From: Bradyrhizobium sp. WBAH42
GTDB taxonomy: Bacteria > Pseudomonadota > Alphaproteobacteria > Rhizobiales > Xanthobacteraceae
Assembly (NCBI RefSeq): GCF_024585265.1
Contig: NZ_CP036533.1
Coordinates: 6,643,001 to 6,707,000, forward strand
DNA length: 64,000 nt
Direction: 5' to 3'
Both the position numbers and the translations under genes were made by a program. This document shows, piece by piece, positions 8,854 to 17,538 of this stretch (its first letter is position 1; the number at the start of each line of letters is the position of its first letter). Below the pieces are notes generated by a model. It made no database searches, was not told where the DNA came from, and saw only the letters and a list, made by a program, of their open reading frames with translations.

Positions 8854-9262
8854 TTACTCTGGCAACCCCGCTTTCCGAAGGCCCTCAAGCAACAACTTCA
8901 AGTTCGACGTCCCGCCCCGCGCGATCATCACAGATACTGTAAAGCCGGGATCAAACTCAAGCACATGGGCAGCCGCCTCACGCGCCTCAACGTCGCGTCC
9001 GAGATGAGCGAAAGCAGACGCGAGAGGCATGCCGCCATAACTTGCTGAACAAGCCGAATAGTGATTGCGCGAGCACTTGAGCCGAGCAGGTCGGTTGTCG
9101 ATATTGCGTGCGCGCTTGAAAGCGCGAGAAAAATGCGGTTGGCATTGCCATAATTTCGATTCCCAAGATGGCGGCGTTACAGCAGCGCAATCCGCTGATC
9201 TCGTCGGGATCTGGCGCATCGAGGTGAGACCCAATGCCGCTCTTGATAGTCGCCGTGATCAC
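8854..9262 (-). pseudogene. decayed C-terminal copy of the winged-helix/TPR regulator
   Basis: The frame ending at 8854 encodes SAFAHLGRDVEAREAAAHVL followed by a segment ending LLLEGLRKAGLPE, which parallels the C-terminus of the regulator at 6705 (SAYAHLGRDAESREAAARLI ... LLIEGLRKAGLPE). Upstream, similarity moves to another frame (DPDEISGLRCCNAAILGIEI), and no winged-helix domain is present. It is a truncated, frameshifted paralogue in the same orientation 2 kb away, consistent with tandem duplication and decay. Confidence 0.75.
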
Positions 9263-9880
9263 GCGCTCGAGCTTCGAGCAGTTGATCGTTTCGCATTGCG
9301 TTCGCGCCGCTTTCGTTAGAGCTGCAAGAAACCATCACAGCGCGCGAGATGTGCCGCCTTGGCTGTTGCGACGATCGCTATCTATTTAGATATATATTTG
9401 AAAATTAATGACGCTATTTACAAAAGTTAATGACGATTTTAATGTGTTGCGTTCGTCGAGCATTGGCATGCTCGATACGACGTGAATTGCGGGCCCGCCA
9501 AGGTGTTGAACGGCGTAGGCCCTCGTTGATTGAGAGAGTTTCAAAGTAGCATCTCAATTGCTGGAAAGGGCGGTCATGTTTGAGCCCTGCGCTTCCGTCA
9601 GGAAATATCCAAACGATAGGGTGTGATCGCCGCTCGAGCGGCGCGCGCATCCGACCGTGTTGTGGCTCCGATCTCTCGACTGAGAGCGACGAGATGGTTT
9701 TGTTGCGTCTGTGACGCACCTCCCGGGCGGCGGGAAATTCTTCGATGAAGATGAAAGAGAAGGAGCCTGTGATCGGCTTGCCGCCGATGATGCCGGCGTT
9801 GACGAAACTCGCGATACGCCGAAGGACGCAGGAATTTCTGATGTGCGAGCCTACCACTAGTTTTTTGTAGGAGGTTTCTC
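9263..9880. other. leader region of the type I secretion operon
   Basis: No gene is supported here. Bases about 9375-9425 are AT-rich (ATTTAGATATATATTTG) and could hold a promoter, which would give a 5' leader of roughly 450 bases before the secreted-protein gene. No clean -35/-10 pair could be fixed. Confidence 0.4.
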
Positions 9881-12800
9881 ATGGCACTTTCAGTCACTCT
9901 TACCGGCACAACCGTTACCCTCGACGAAACCGCTGGCCTGCAGAACGACGACACCAACACGACGCTCCCAAGCGCGTTTTCAAGCCGGCTGACGGCACTG
10001 GGCGCTCCGGCCGCGGAGATCAACCATGCGGTCAGCAGCGGCGACGTTATCACCATCAGCGGCGTCACGGGCGCGATCGGCAACCTCGCCTTCACCGATT
10101 CGACTGGCGGCGCGCTCGACGGTGACACGAGCGGTCTCTTCACCAATGACGGCGAGGAGGTCTTCCTTTGGGCCGACCCCACGAACGACAACATCGTGGT
10201 CGGCAAGACGGAAGCTGGTGCCATCGTCTTCGCGGTCTATCTCGAGCAGACCGCGACCGGCGCCAAGATCTGGAGCGTTCAATACGAGGCGCTGGAGCAT
10301 CTGGATGGCACCAACCCCGATGACTCCCTCGACCTCGGCAGCCATCTCAAGGTCGCGGTCAGCGAGCAGATCAATTTCGGCTTCGCCGGCGCGCCGTCCG
10401 GCAGCAACCTCTTCATGACCTTCGGTGATCCGAATTCCACCCAGATCGTGGTGATTGGCAAGAACCCGCTCAATCAATCCGAGGGCGGGAACATCACGAC
10501 CAAGGACGTGCTCAATATCAGCCAGGCCGGCAGCACCACCTCGTTCGGCGTCAACGGCAACCAGATCAACGCTGGTGAGGGGGCGTACATCACCTATGTC
10601 ACGGGCACGAACACGAACTTCCTGGTGCCGAACCTCGATCAGAACGAGGCCGACGTCGAAGCCAACATCGCCTTCCAGAACGTCTTCAACGCGACCGGCG
10701 GCTCCTTCACCGTCAACCAGACCAATCCAGGCATCGGCCCCGTCACCGTCAAGATCACGGCCTTCAGCACCGCCGCCGAGCCGGGGGTGAATTTCGTCGA
10801 CGGGCTCAGCAACGACACGCAGATCGCGATCACATCGGCCTCCTTCATCAACGTCGTCAAAAAATCAGGCAATACGCAATATACTCCGGTCGCTACCGTA
10901 AACGCCGACGGAACACTGACGGTCACCGGCCTGAGCAGCGGCGACACGGTGCAGTGGACGACGAGCGCAACCCATAACCGCGTCCTGATCGAAAACATCA
11001 GCAACGCGGATACCGATCAAGACAACGACAACAACACCTTCGATATCGGCGGCTTCAGCCTTGTCAGCTCCAACGCCGCGAGCGCCGTGGTCGGCACGGC
11101 CATCCACTTCGAGGATGACGGCCCGACGGCGGCGATCGTGCAGGGCACGGCGAAGGTGGCGCATGACGAGACTGCGGGTATCGACGCGGATGCCAACGAT
11201 ACCACCGCGGCGGCGGTGGCGGCGCTGTTTGCGGGCCTAACGAACGTCAGCAGCGACCTCAGCCCGACCGGATACGCGCAGAATTCGACGGCTGTCGTGA
11301 GCGCGACCGGAAGTTCGTATGGCACTGACTCGTTCGGCGGGACGACGGCATTCTCGCTGGCGGTGTCCGCCGCGGGGGTGGATTCCGGCCTCGACACCAC
11401 CAACGGCACCAGCATCTTCCTGTTCAAGGAAGGCGACCTGGTGGTTGGCCGCATCGGCAGTGCAGCCGGGGCGGCGGCCTTCGCGGTGGCGATCAACGGC
11501 ACGAGCGGCGTCGTCAGCGTGGCGCAGTACGCCTCGCTGAAGCATCCGGGCACCACCAATCCCGATGATTCGGTGTCGATCACCGACGGTGCGCTGCTGG
11601 CGGTCGTGACGGTGACCGACGGCGATGGCGATAAGGCCACGAGCTCGACCGGCATCGGCGATGCCGTGCAGTTCCAGGACGACGGGCCGACGGCGGGAAT
11701 CGCGCAGGGCACGGCGACGGTTGCGCATGACGAGACTGCGGGGGTCGACGCGGATGCCGACGACACAACCGCGGCAGGTGTTGTCGCCTTGTTCGCTGGC
11801 GTCGCCAATAAAAGCACCGATCTCAGCCCCGGCTACGCGCAGGAAGCCACCCCGATCGTGACCGCGACCGGCAGCTCTGCGGGTGCTGATAACGAGGGCG
11901 CGACGACGGCGTTCTCGCTGGCGGTGTCCTCCGCAGGGGTGGATTCCGGGCTCGACACGACCGGCGGCACGAGCATCTTCCTGTTCAAGGAAGGCGACCT
12001 GGTGGTCGGCCGCATCGGTAGTCAATCCGGTCAGGCGGCCTTCGCAGTGGCAATCAACAGCTCGACCGGTGTCGTCAGCGTGGCGCAATTCGCCTCGCTC
12101 AAACACCCGACGGGAGGTGCCAGCTACGATGAGGCGATTAACATCACCGACGGCGCGCTGCTGGCAGTGGTGACGGTCACCGACGGCGACGGCGACACGG
12201 CAACGAGCTCGACCGGCATCGGCGATGCCGTGCAGTTCCAGGACGACGGGCCGAGCATCGGCCCCATCGCCGATGGGCAGGTGGACTTTGCTGCCGGCGC
12301 CAGCGTAACCAAGACGCTCAGCGCTTTGGTCGGAGTGGATGATCCTGCGACGTACAGCATCACGAGCTCGCCGGCGAGCCTGACGATTCTGGATGGCACG
12401 GTCTCGCAGACAACGCTGCTCCGGGACCTCTCGAGCAACAATACGGTCGCAACCTACTACAAGGACGTCGATGGCAGCGGTACACACAACGCAGGCGACA
12501 TCGACTTCTTCAAGCTGACCGTGTCCGGCGGCAACTACACCTTCGATGTCCTGCAGAATCCTCCGCCTGCGGAGATCAGCTTCAGCTTTGCCGGAGCGCC
12601 CTCCGGTAGCAATCTCTTCATGACCTTCGGCGATCCGACCTCGTCTCAGATCGTGGTGATCGGGGAGAATCCGCTGAACCAGTCCCAGGGCGGCAACATC
12701 ACGACCAAGGACGTCCTAAATATCAGCCAGGCCGGCAGCACCACCTCGTTCGGCGTGAACGGGAACCAGCTCAATGACAACGCCAATTACCCCACTGAAG

Positions 12801-13414
12801 GCGCGTACATCACCTACGTGACGGGCACGAACACGAACTTCCTCGTGCCCAATCTGGACCAGAACGAGGCCGATGTCGAAGCCAACATCAACTTCCAGGC
12901 CCTGTTCAATGCGACATCGGCGTCCTTTACCGTGAACCAGACGAACCCGGGCGTCGGACCCATCACCGTCAAGATCACGGCCTACAGCACTACCTACGAG
13001 CCGGGGACGGGGTTCGTCGACGGGCTCACCAATGACACGCACGTCGACATCACGTCGGCCACACTTACCAACTTCGTCGTCAAGTCAGGCAATACGACAT
13101 ATACTCCCGTCGCGACGGTCGACGACGACGGCAACTTGATCATCACGGGCCTCAGCACCGGCGACAAGGTGCAATGGACCACGGATGGAACCCACAACCG
13201 CGTGCTGATTGAAAACATCAGCGCCCATGACGGCATCGACGGCAACGACAACAACACTTTCGATATCGGCGGGTTCAGCCTGATCCAGTCGCAGCCGGCG
13301 CCCGACGAGAAGCTCGACTTCACCGTTCAGATCGCCGATGCCGACGGGGATACGGCTTCCAGCAGCTTCTCCGTCAAGATCGATGGAAACCACGACAACG
13401 TCATCAACGTCTGA
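9881..13414 (+). CDS. large repeat protein, DUF5801/RTX-associated, probable type I secretion substrate
   Basis: A 1177-residue acidic, Asp/Gly/Thr/Ser-rich protein with almost no Cys and no signal peptide. Residues 1-165 form a DUF5801-like unit. Residues about 165-396 and 900-1136 are two copies of one module (both contain FAGAPSGSNLFMTFGDP and end FDIGGFSL). Residues about 412-600 and 600-787 are tandem DUF5801-type modules, each opening with DDGPT and containing SIFLFKEGDLVVGRIGS. The classical GGxGxDxxx calcium repeats are not visible. GGAGG lies just before the ATG. The exporter and adaptor genes follow in the same direction, which supports export through a type I system and an adhesin or surface-layer role. 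The two large modules also suggest duplication within the gene. Confidence 0.85.
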   Translation: MALSVTLTGTTVTLDETAGLQNDDTNTTLPSAFSSRLTALGAPAAEINHAVSSGDVITISGVTGAIGNLAFTDSTGGALDGDTSGLFTNDGEEVFLWADPTNDNIVVGKTEAGAIVFAVYLEQTATGAKIWSVQYEALEHLDGTNPDDSLDLGSHLKVAVSEQINFGFAGAPSGSNLFMTFGDPNSTQIVVIGKNPLNQSEGGNITTKDVLNISQAGSTTSFGVNGNQINAGEGAYITYVTGTNTNFLVPNLDQNEADVEANIAFQNVFNATGGSFTVNQTNPGIGPVTVKITAFSTAAEPGVNFVDGLSNDTQIAITSASFINVVKKSGNTQYTPVATVNADGTLTVTGLSSGDTVQWTTSATHNRVLIENISNADTDQDNDNNTFDIGGFSLVSSNAASAVVGTAIHFEDDGPTAAIVQGTAKVAHDETAGIDADANDTTAAAVAALFAGLTNVSSDLSPTGYAQNSTAVVSATGSSYGTDSFGGTTAFSLAVSAAGVDSGLDTTNGTSIFLFKEGDLVVGRIGSAAGAAAFAVAINGTSGVVSVAQYASLKHPGTTNPDDSVSITDGALLAVVTVTDGDGDKATSSTGIGDAVQFQDDGPTAGIAQGTATVAHDETAGVDADADDTTAAGVVALFAGVANKSTDLSPGYAQEATPIVTATGSSAGADNEGATTAFSLAVSSAGVDSGLDTTGGTSIFLFKEGDLVVGRIGSQSGQAAFAVAINSSTGVVSVAQFASLKHPTGGASYDEAINITDGALLAVVTVTDGDGDTATSSTGIGDAVQFQDDGPSIGPIADGQVDFAAGASVTKTLSALVGVDDPATYSITSSPASLTILDGTVSQTTLLRDLSSNNTVATYYKDVDGSGTHNAGDIDFFKLTVSGGNYTFDVLQNPPPAEISFSFAGAPSGSNLFMTFGDPTSSQIVVIGENPLNQSQGGNITTKDVLNISQAGSTTSFGVNGNQLNDNANYPTEGAYITYVTGTNTNFLVPNLDQNEADVEANINFQALFNATSASFTVNQTNPGVGPITVKITAYSTTYEPGTGFVDGLTNDTHVDITSATLTNFVVKSGNTTYTPVATVDDDGNLIITGLSTGDKVQWTTDGTHNRVLIENISAHDGIDGNDNNTFDIGGFSLIQSQPAPDEKLDFTVQIADADGDTASSSFSVKIDGNHDNVINV

Positions 13415-13424
13415 ACCACAAGCC

Positions 13425-13457
13425 GCCGGCTGCACGCCGCTATGGCGCGCAGCCGGC
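13425..13457 (+). terminator. strong hairpin between secreted protein and exporter genes
   Basis: The arms GCCGGCTGCACGCC and GGCGCGCAGCCGGC pair with one A-C mismatch around a 5-base loop, 11 bases after the stop codon. No T-run follows. Such a hairpin would suit partial termination or mRNA stabilisation, giving more secreted protein than exporter. This role is inferred. Confidence 0.55.
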
Positions 13458-13491
13458 ACCTGTTCGGTCGCACGGGCCTGGAGTAGATCCG

Positions 13492-15408
13492 ATGCCGGAT
13501 AGTGTCACTGCCTGGTGCGGCCAGCTCTCCCGGCCCGCCGCCGCCTGGTGTGGCCAGGTTCTCGGATATCCGGAGGAGCTGGCGAGCCTCACCATGCGCG
13601 TCGGCCTGTTCGCCGCGGCGGCCTTCATTTTGATCAGGCTGGTCTGGAAGCGGCGGCGCGCGGCGGCGGCGCCGCGAGAGAACGTGCCTCCTCACGCGCA
13701 TCCCGTGTCCACGCCGCTGCAGGCCTGTCGCAGCGTGCTGGTCGGGCTCGGCCTGATCACCGCCATGCTGAACGTGCTTTATTTGACCGGCTCGTTCTTC
13801 ATGCTCGAAGTCTACGACCGCGTGGTGCCGAGTCGCAGCGTGCCGACGCTGATCGGTCTCGCCGCGCTCGTCGGCGCCCTCTATGTGTTCCAGGCATTCC
13901 TCGACATTCTGCGCGGGCGCATCCTTGTCCGCGTCGGCGAGTGGCTCGACCGCGCATTTTCGGCGCGCGCCTACGACATCGTCGCGCGATGGCCGCTGCG
14001 TGCGCGCGCGAGCGGCGACGGGCTGCAGCCGGTGCGCGACCTCGACCAGGTGCGCAGCTATCTCTCCGGGCTCGGCCCCACCGCGCTGTTCGACCTGCCG
14101 TGGATTCCGTTCTACCTCACGATCTGCTTCCTGTTTCATCCGCTGCTCGGGCTCACGGCATCGATCGGCTCGGTGATGCTGGTTTGCCTGACGCTTCTTA
14201 CCGATCGCTTGACGCGTGCGCGCACGAAGGAAATCACGGGCCAGATCGCGCAACGCAACGCACTCGCCGAGGCGAGCCGCCGGAACGCCGAAGTATTGCA
14301 GGCCATGGGCATGCGCGGGCGCCTTGCCGCGCGCTGGGCGAGCGTCAATGACAGCTACATGTTCGCCCAGCGTCGCGCCGCAGACATCGCTGGTGGCTTC
14401 GGCTCCGCATCCAAGGTGCTGCGCATGGTGCTGCAATCGGCGGTGCTCGGCGTCGGCGGCTACCTCGTTATCATTCAAGAGGCCACCGCTGGAATCATCA
14501 TCGCCGGCGCCATTCTGACCTCGCGCGCACTCGCTCCGGTTGAGCTTGCCATCGCCCACTGGAAGAGCCTGATCTCGGCCCGACAAGGTTGGAGGCGTCT
14601 GCAGCAGCACTGGGCGCAGCTCCCGGTCGAGGAGGAGAGGACGCCGTTGCCGCCACCGTGCAAAGCGCTGGCCCTCGAGGCTGTCTCCGTGACGCCTCCT
14701 GGCGAACAGAACGTCGTGGTCCATGAAGCCTCCTTCGCACTGGGCCCGGGACAGGGGCTGGGCATCGTCGGCCAGAGCGCATCGGGTAAGTCGTCGCTGG
14801 TGCGCGCCATCGTCGGCGTGTGGCGGGCGGCGCGCGGAAAGGTACGGCTGGATGGCGCCGCGCTCGAGCAATGGAGTTCGGAAGCCCTTGGTCGCCACAT
14901 CGGTTATCTCCCGCAGGACGTCGAGCTGTTCGCCGGCACGGTGGCGCAGAACATCAATCGCTTCGAGCCGGTCCCCGACGCGGAGGCGATGATCGCCGCG
15001 GCCTGCGCCGCCGGCGTGCACGACATGGTGCTGCGACTGCCGGACGGCTACGACACGCCGATCGGCGAAGGCGGCTCGGCGCTCTCGGCCGGACAGCGGC
15101 AGCGCATCGCGCTCGCCCGTGCACTCTACCGCGATCCTTTCCTGGTGGTGCTCGACGAGCCCAACTCCAATCTCGACGCCGAGGGGGACCAGGCCCTGAC
15201 GCGAGCCATGCTCGGGGTGCGCGAACGCGGCGGCATCGTCATCATCATCGCGCATCGCACCAGCGCGCTGGCCGCCGTAGACCAACTAATCGTGATGGCC
15301 GAGGGGCGTGTGCAGGCGTTCGGACCGAAGGACGCGCTGCTGGCCAAGATGACGCCGCCGCGTCCGGCAGTGCCGCTCAAGATCGTGACTGAGGGAGTAA
15401 GCTCATGA
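13492..15408 (+). CDS. type I secretion system permease/ATPase (PrtD/HlyB-like)
   Basis: A 638-residue fused exporter. It has an extra N-terminal stretch with one hydrophobic segment (about 34-48), then the ABC transmembrane domain (about 75-360, including LNVLYLTGSFFMLEVYDRVV). The nucleotide-binding domain has Walker A GQSASGKSS (about 424), signature LSAGQRQR (about 525), Walker B FLVVLDEP (about 545) and an H-loop in IIAHRTS. The signature reads LSAGQ instead of LSGGQ. There is no C39 peptidase domain, which fits export of a protein with an uncleaved C-terminal signal. It overlaps the adaptor gene by 4 bases (ATGA). The TolC-type outer-membrane partner is not in the window. Confidence 0.92.
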   Translation: MPDSVTAWCGQLSRPAAAWCGQVLGYPEELASLTMRVGLFAAAAFILIRLVWKRRRAAAAPRENVPPHAHPVSTPLQACRSVLVGLGLITAMLNVLYLTGSFFMLEVYDRVVPSRSVPTLIGLAALVGALYVFQAFLDILRGRILVRVGEWLDRAFSARAYDIVARWPLRARASGDGLQPVRDLDQVRSYLSGLGPTALFDLPWIPFYLTICFLFHPLLGLTASIGSVMLVCLTLLTDRLTRARTKEITGQIAQRNALAEASRRNAEVLQAMGMRGRLAARWASVNDSYMFAQRRAADIAGGFGSASKVLRMVLQSAVLGVGGYLVIIQEATAGIIIAGAILTSRALAPVELAIAHWKSLISARQGWRRLQQHWAQLPVEEERTPLPPPCKALALEAVSVTPPGEQNVVVHEASFALGPGQGLGIVGQSASGKSSLVRAIVGVWRAARGKVRLDGAALEQWSSEALGRHIGYLPQDVELFAGTVAQNINRFEPVPDAEAMIAAACAAGVHDMVLRLPDGYDTPIGEGGSALSAGQRQRIALARALYRDPFLVVLDEPNSNLDAEGDQALTRAMLGVRERGGIVIIIAHRTSALAAVDQLIVMAEGRVQAFGPKDALLAKMTPPRPAVPLKIVTEGVSS

Positions 15409-16715
15409 GCCGCGAGCCGGTGAACGTGGTTCCGCGAGCCATCCGTCAACACCTGCGCGCTGGCCTCGTCGTCGTCATCGTTCTCGCCGGCGGCGTCGGG
15501 GGGTGGGCGACGACCACGGAATTGGCCGGCGCCGTCATTGGTTCCGGCACGTTGGTGGTCGATAGCTACACCAAGAAAGTGCAGCACCCGAGCGGCGGTG
15601 TGGTCGGTGAACTCAACGTCCGTGAGGGGGCCAGAGTGAAAGCCGGCGATGTGATCGTGCGCCTCGACGAGACGGTGACTCGGGCCAACCTCCTGATCGT
15701 TATGAAGAGTCTCGACGAACAGGCGGCGCGCCGGGCGCGGCTCGAAGCTGAGCGCGATGGGCAGGACCGGCTCGACTTTCCCGCGGACCTCATTGAGCGT
15801 GCCGCCGATCCGGACGTCGATCGACTGATCGTCGGAGAGCGCAAGCTTTTCGAGTTGCGCCGCGCCGCGCGCGCCGGCAAGAAGGCGCAGCTCAACGAAC
15901 GCATCGGCCAGCTCCGCGAGCAAATCCGCGGGCTCGAAGAACAGATACAAGCGAAAGACCGCGAAACAACCTTCATCGATCAGGAGCTTCTGGGCGTGCG
16001 CGAACTGTGGCGAAAGAATCTGGTCCAGATCACGCGCCTGACAACGCTAGAGCGCGACGCGGTGCGCCTGCATGGCGAACGTGGCGCTCTGGTCGCGGCA
16101 ATCGCCGAAGCCAGAGGGCGGATCACCGAGACCACGCTGCAAATCATGCAGATCGACCAGGATCTGCGCACCGAAGTCGGAAAGGATCTCGCCGAGATCC
16201 GGGCCAAGACCTCGGAACTGGTAGAGAAACGAGTGGCGGCCGAGGACCAGCTCAAACGCATCGATATTCGCGCGCCGCAGGACGGCACAGTGCATCAGTT
16301 GGCGCTGCACACCATCGGCGGCGTCATCAGCGCTGGCGAGCAGATCATGCTCATCGTCCCCACGCACGACGCGCTCGTCGTGGAGGTGCGGATTCCGCCG
16401 CATGAGATCGATCGTCTGTCGGTCGGCCAGCCGGTGCTGTTGCGCTTTACAGCCTTCAACCAGCGCACCACACCCCAACTCAACGGCGAAGTGAGCCAGG
16501 TGTCCGCTGACGTGGCGGTCGACCAAAAGAGCACGACGAGCTATTATGTGGCTCGCATCGTCGTTCCGGAGACGGAGATCGCTCGCCTGGGCGACCTGAA
16601 GCTGATCGCCGGCATGCCGGTCGAAGCCTTCATTCAGACCGGCCAGCGTACGGTGATGTCGTACCTCGTCAAGCCCCTTTCCGATCAGTTGATGCGCGCC
16701 TGGCGCGAACGCTAA
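15405..16715 (+). CDS. type I secretion periplasmic adaptor (HlyD family)
   Basis: A 436-residue membrane-fusion protein. One transmembrane helix lies at about residues 22-40 (VVVIVLAGGVGGWATTTEL). It is followed by a lipoyl-like half (VVGELNVREGARVKAGDVIV), a long coiled-coil hairpin (about 90-280, rich in Glu/Arg/Gln) and the beta-barrel/lipoyl return (DIRAPQDGTVHQLALHTIGG, then LVVEVRIPPHEIDRL). Length and order fit HlyD/PrtE. Its start overlaps the exporter stop by 4 bases, so the two are probably translationally coupled. It should bridge the exporter and an outer-membrane TolC-like channel encoded elsewhere. Confidence 0.92.
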   Translation: MSREPVNVVPRAIRQHLRAGLVVVIVLAGGVGGWATTTELAGAVIGSGTLVVDSYTKKVQHPSGGVVGELNVREGARVKAGDVIVRLDETVTRANLLIVMKSLDEQAARRARLEAERDGQDRLDFPADLIERAADPDVDRLIVGERKLFELRRAARAGKKAQLNERIGQLREQIRGLEEQIQAKDRETTFIDQELLGVRELWRKNLVQITRLTTLERDAVRLHGERGALVAAIAEARGRITETTLQIMQIDQDLRTEVGKDLAEIRAKTSELVEKRVAAEDQLKRIDIRAPQDGTVHQLALHTIGGVISAGEQIMLIVPTHDALVVEVRIPPHEIDRLSVGQPVLLRFTAFNQRTTPQLNGEVSQVSADVAVDQKSTTSYYVARIVVPETEIARLGDLKLIAGMPVEAFIQTGQRTVMSYLVKPLSDQLMRAWRER

Positions 16716-16826
16716 GCTGCGACCTCGGTCTCCTCCCCTACGTGAGCGCGATCTCTTGTTAACGGCGGCTGTCACCGGATTCAGTTGCGCGGGGCGACGT
16801 TCACTGATTCAGTCGTTGCGAGAGCA

Positions 16827-17080
16827 GCCCGCTCAGGCTGCGCTGACGGTGGCGAACTCCGCGGCCAGGAACTGCTTCTCGAATGCCTCGGCCGGCATCG
16901 GACGGCCGAAGAAATAGCCCTGCCCTTCCTCGCATCCCATGCTGACCAGGAAGTCGGCCGTTGCGCGGTTCTCGATGCCTTCAGCCACGACCGTGAGACC
17001 GAGCTGCTTGCTGAGGCCGATGGTCGATCCGACGATGGCAGCGTCGTCGGAATTCGAAAGCAGACCGAAGACGAACGACC
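16827..17080 (-). pseudogene. truncated duplicate of the EAL gene 3' end
   Basis: About 254 bases match 19674-19927, the last 82 codons of the CHASE2-GGDEF-EAL gene, with about 11 substitutions and no gaps by hand count. The match stops abruptly at 17080 within the EAL domain and fades a few bases after the stop codon on the other side. No start or catalytic EAL motif is present, so it cannot be functional. Same orientation as the intact gene, about 2.85 kb away, with the DUF1254 gene between. Confidence 0.85.
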
Positions 17081-17162
17081 CGCATCAGCTAGGTGAATAC
17101 GGGTCAGACAACAACCTGTCATGCGAAGGGCTGCCAGCCAGCGGCTGGTTGGGCACGGCCAA

Positions 17163-17441
17163 TTAACGGAGAGGGTCGACTTTGGCAGCCATGTCGGGTG
17201 CCCGGCCCACGCGGTAGCGCGCGTTACCACAGTTGAGCACCCAAACGGCATAATCAGGTCTTGAGCGCTTCGCGTCCTTCTTCGCACCAATCGCCTTGTC
17301 ACAGACGAATCCCTGCAAGCGGATCTGGGCAGCTAACATACTTTGCACGTCCTCCTGGGCAGCCAGCCCAGTGGATCCGCTGAAAGCGAAAGCCGCGGCT
17401 AAGGCGGGGACGTACAGTACAGCCGACCAATTAGGTGCCAT
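17163..17441 (-). CDS. small secreted hypothetical protein
   Basis: A 92-residue protein with a signal peptide (about residues 5-28, hydrophobic, cleavage likely after GLAAQ). The mature part contains two cysteines (GFVCDKAIGAKKDA and VWVLNCGNARYRV), so a disulfide in the periplasm is possible. The ATG at 17441 is chosen because GAGGAGGGG lies immediately upstream; the frame extends 11 codons further without a better site. Function unknown. Confidence 0.75.
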   Translation of the reverse strand: MAPNWSAVLYVPALAAAFAFSGSTGLAAQEDVQSMLAAQIRLQGFVCDKAIGAKKDAKRSRPDYAVWVLNCGNARYRVGRAPDMAAKVDPLR

Positions 17442-17538
17442 GTGCCCCTCCTCTCGATGGTTCCTAAGCGGCAATTGCCAGCCTCGCTCGTCCAGCCTGT
17501 GGCGGCAGGCGATTGGTTATGCCTGCCGCCGGCGCATG

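Noticed and set aside
9414..9857. 147-residue minus-strand frame upstream of the secreted-protein gene
   Set aside because: It has no ribosome-binding site or recognisable domain and lies in the likely promoter and leader region.
13327..15285. 652-residue minus-strand frame
   Set aside because: It is antisense to the ABC exporter, whose Walker and signature motifs are intact.
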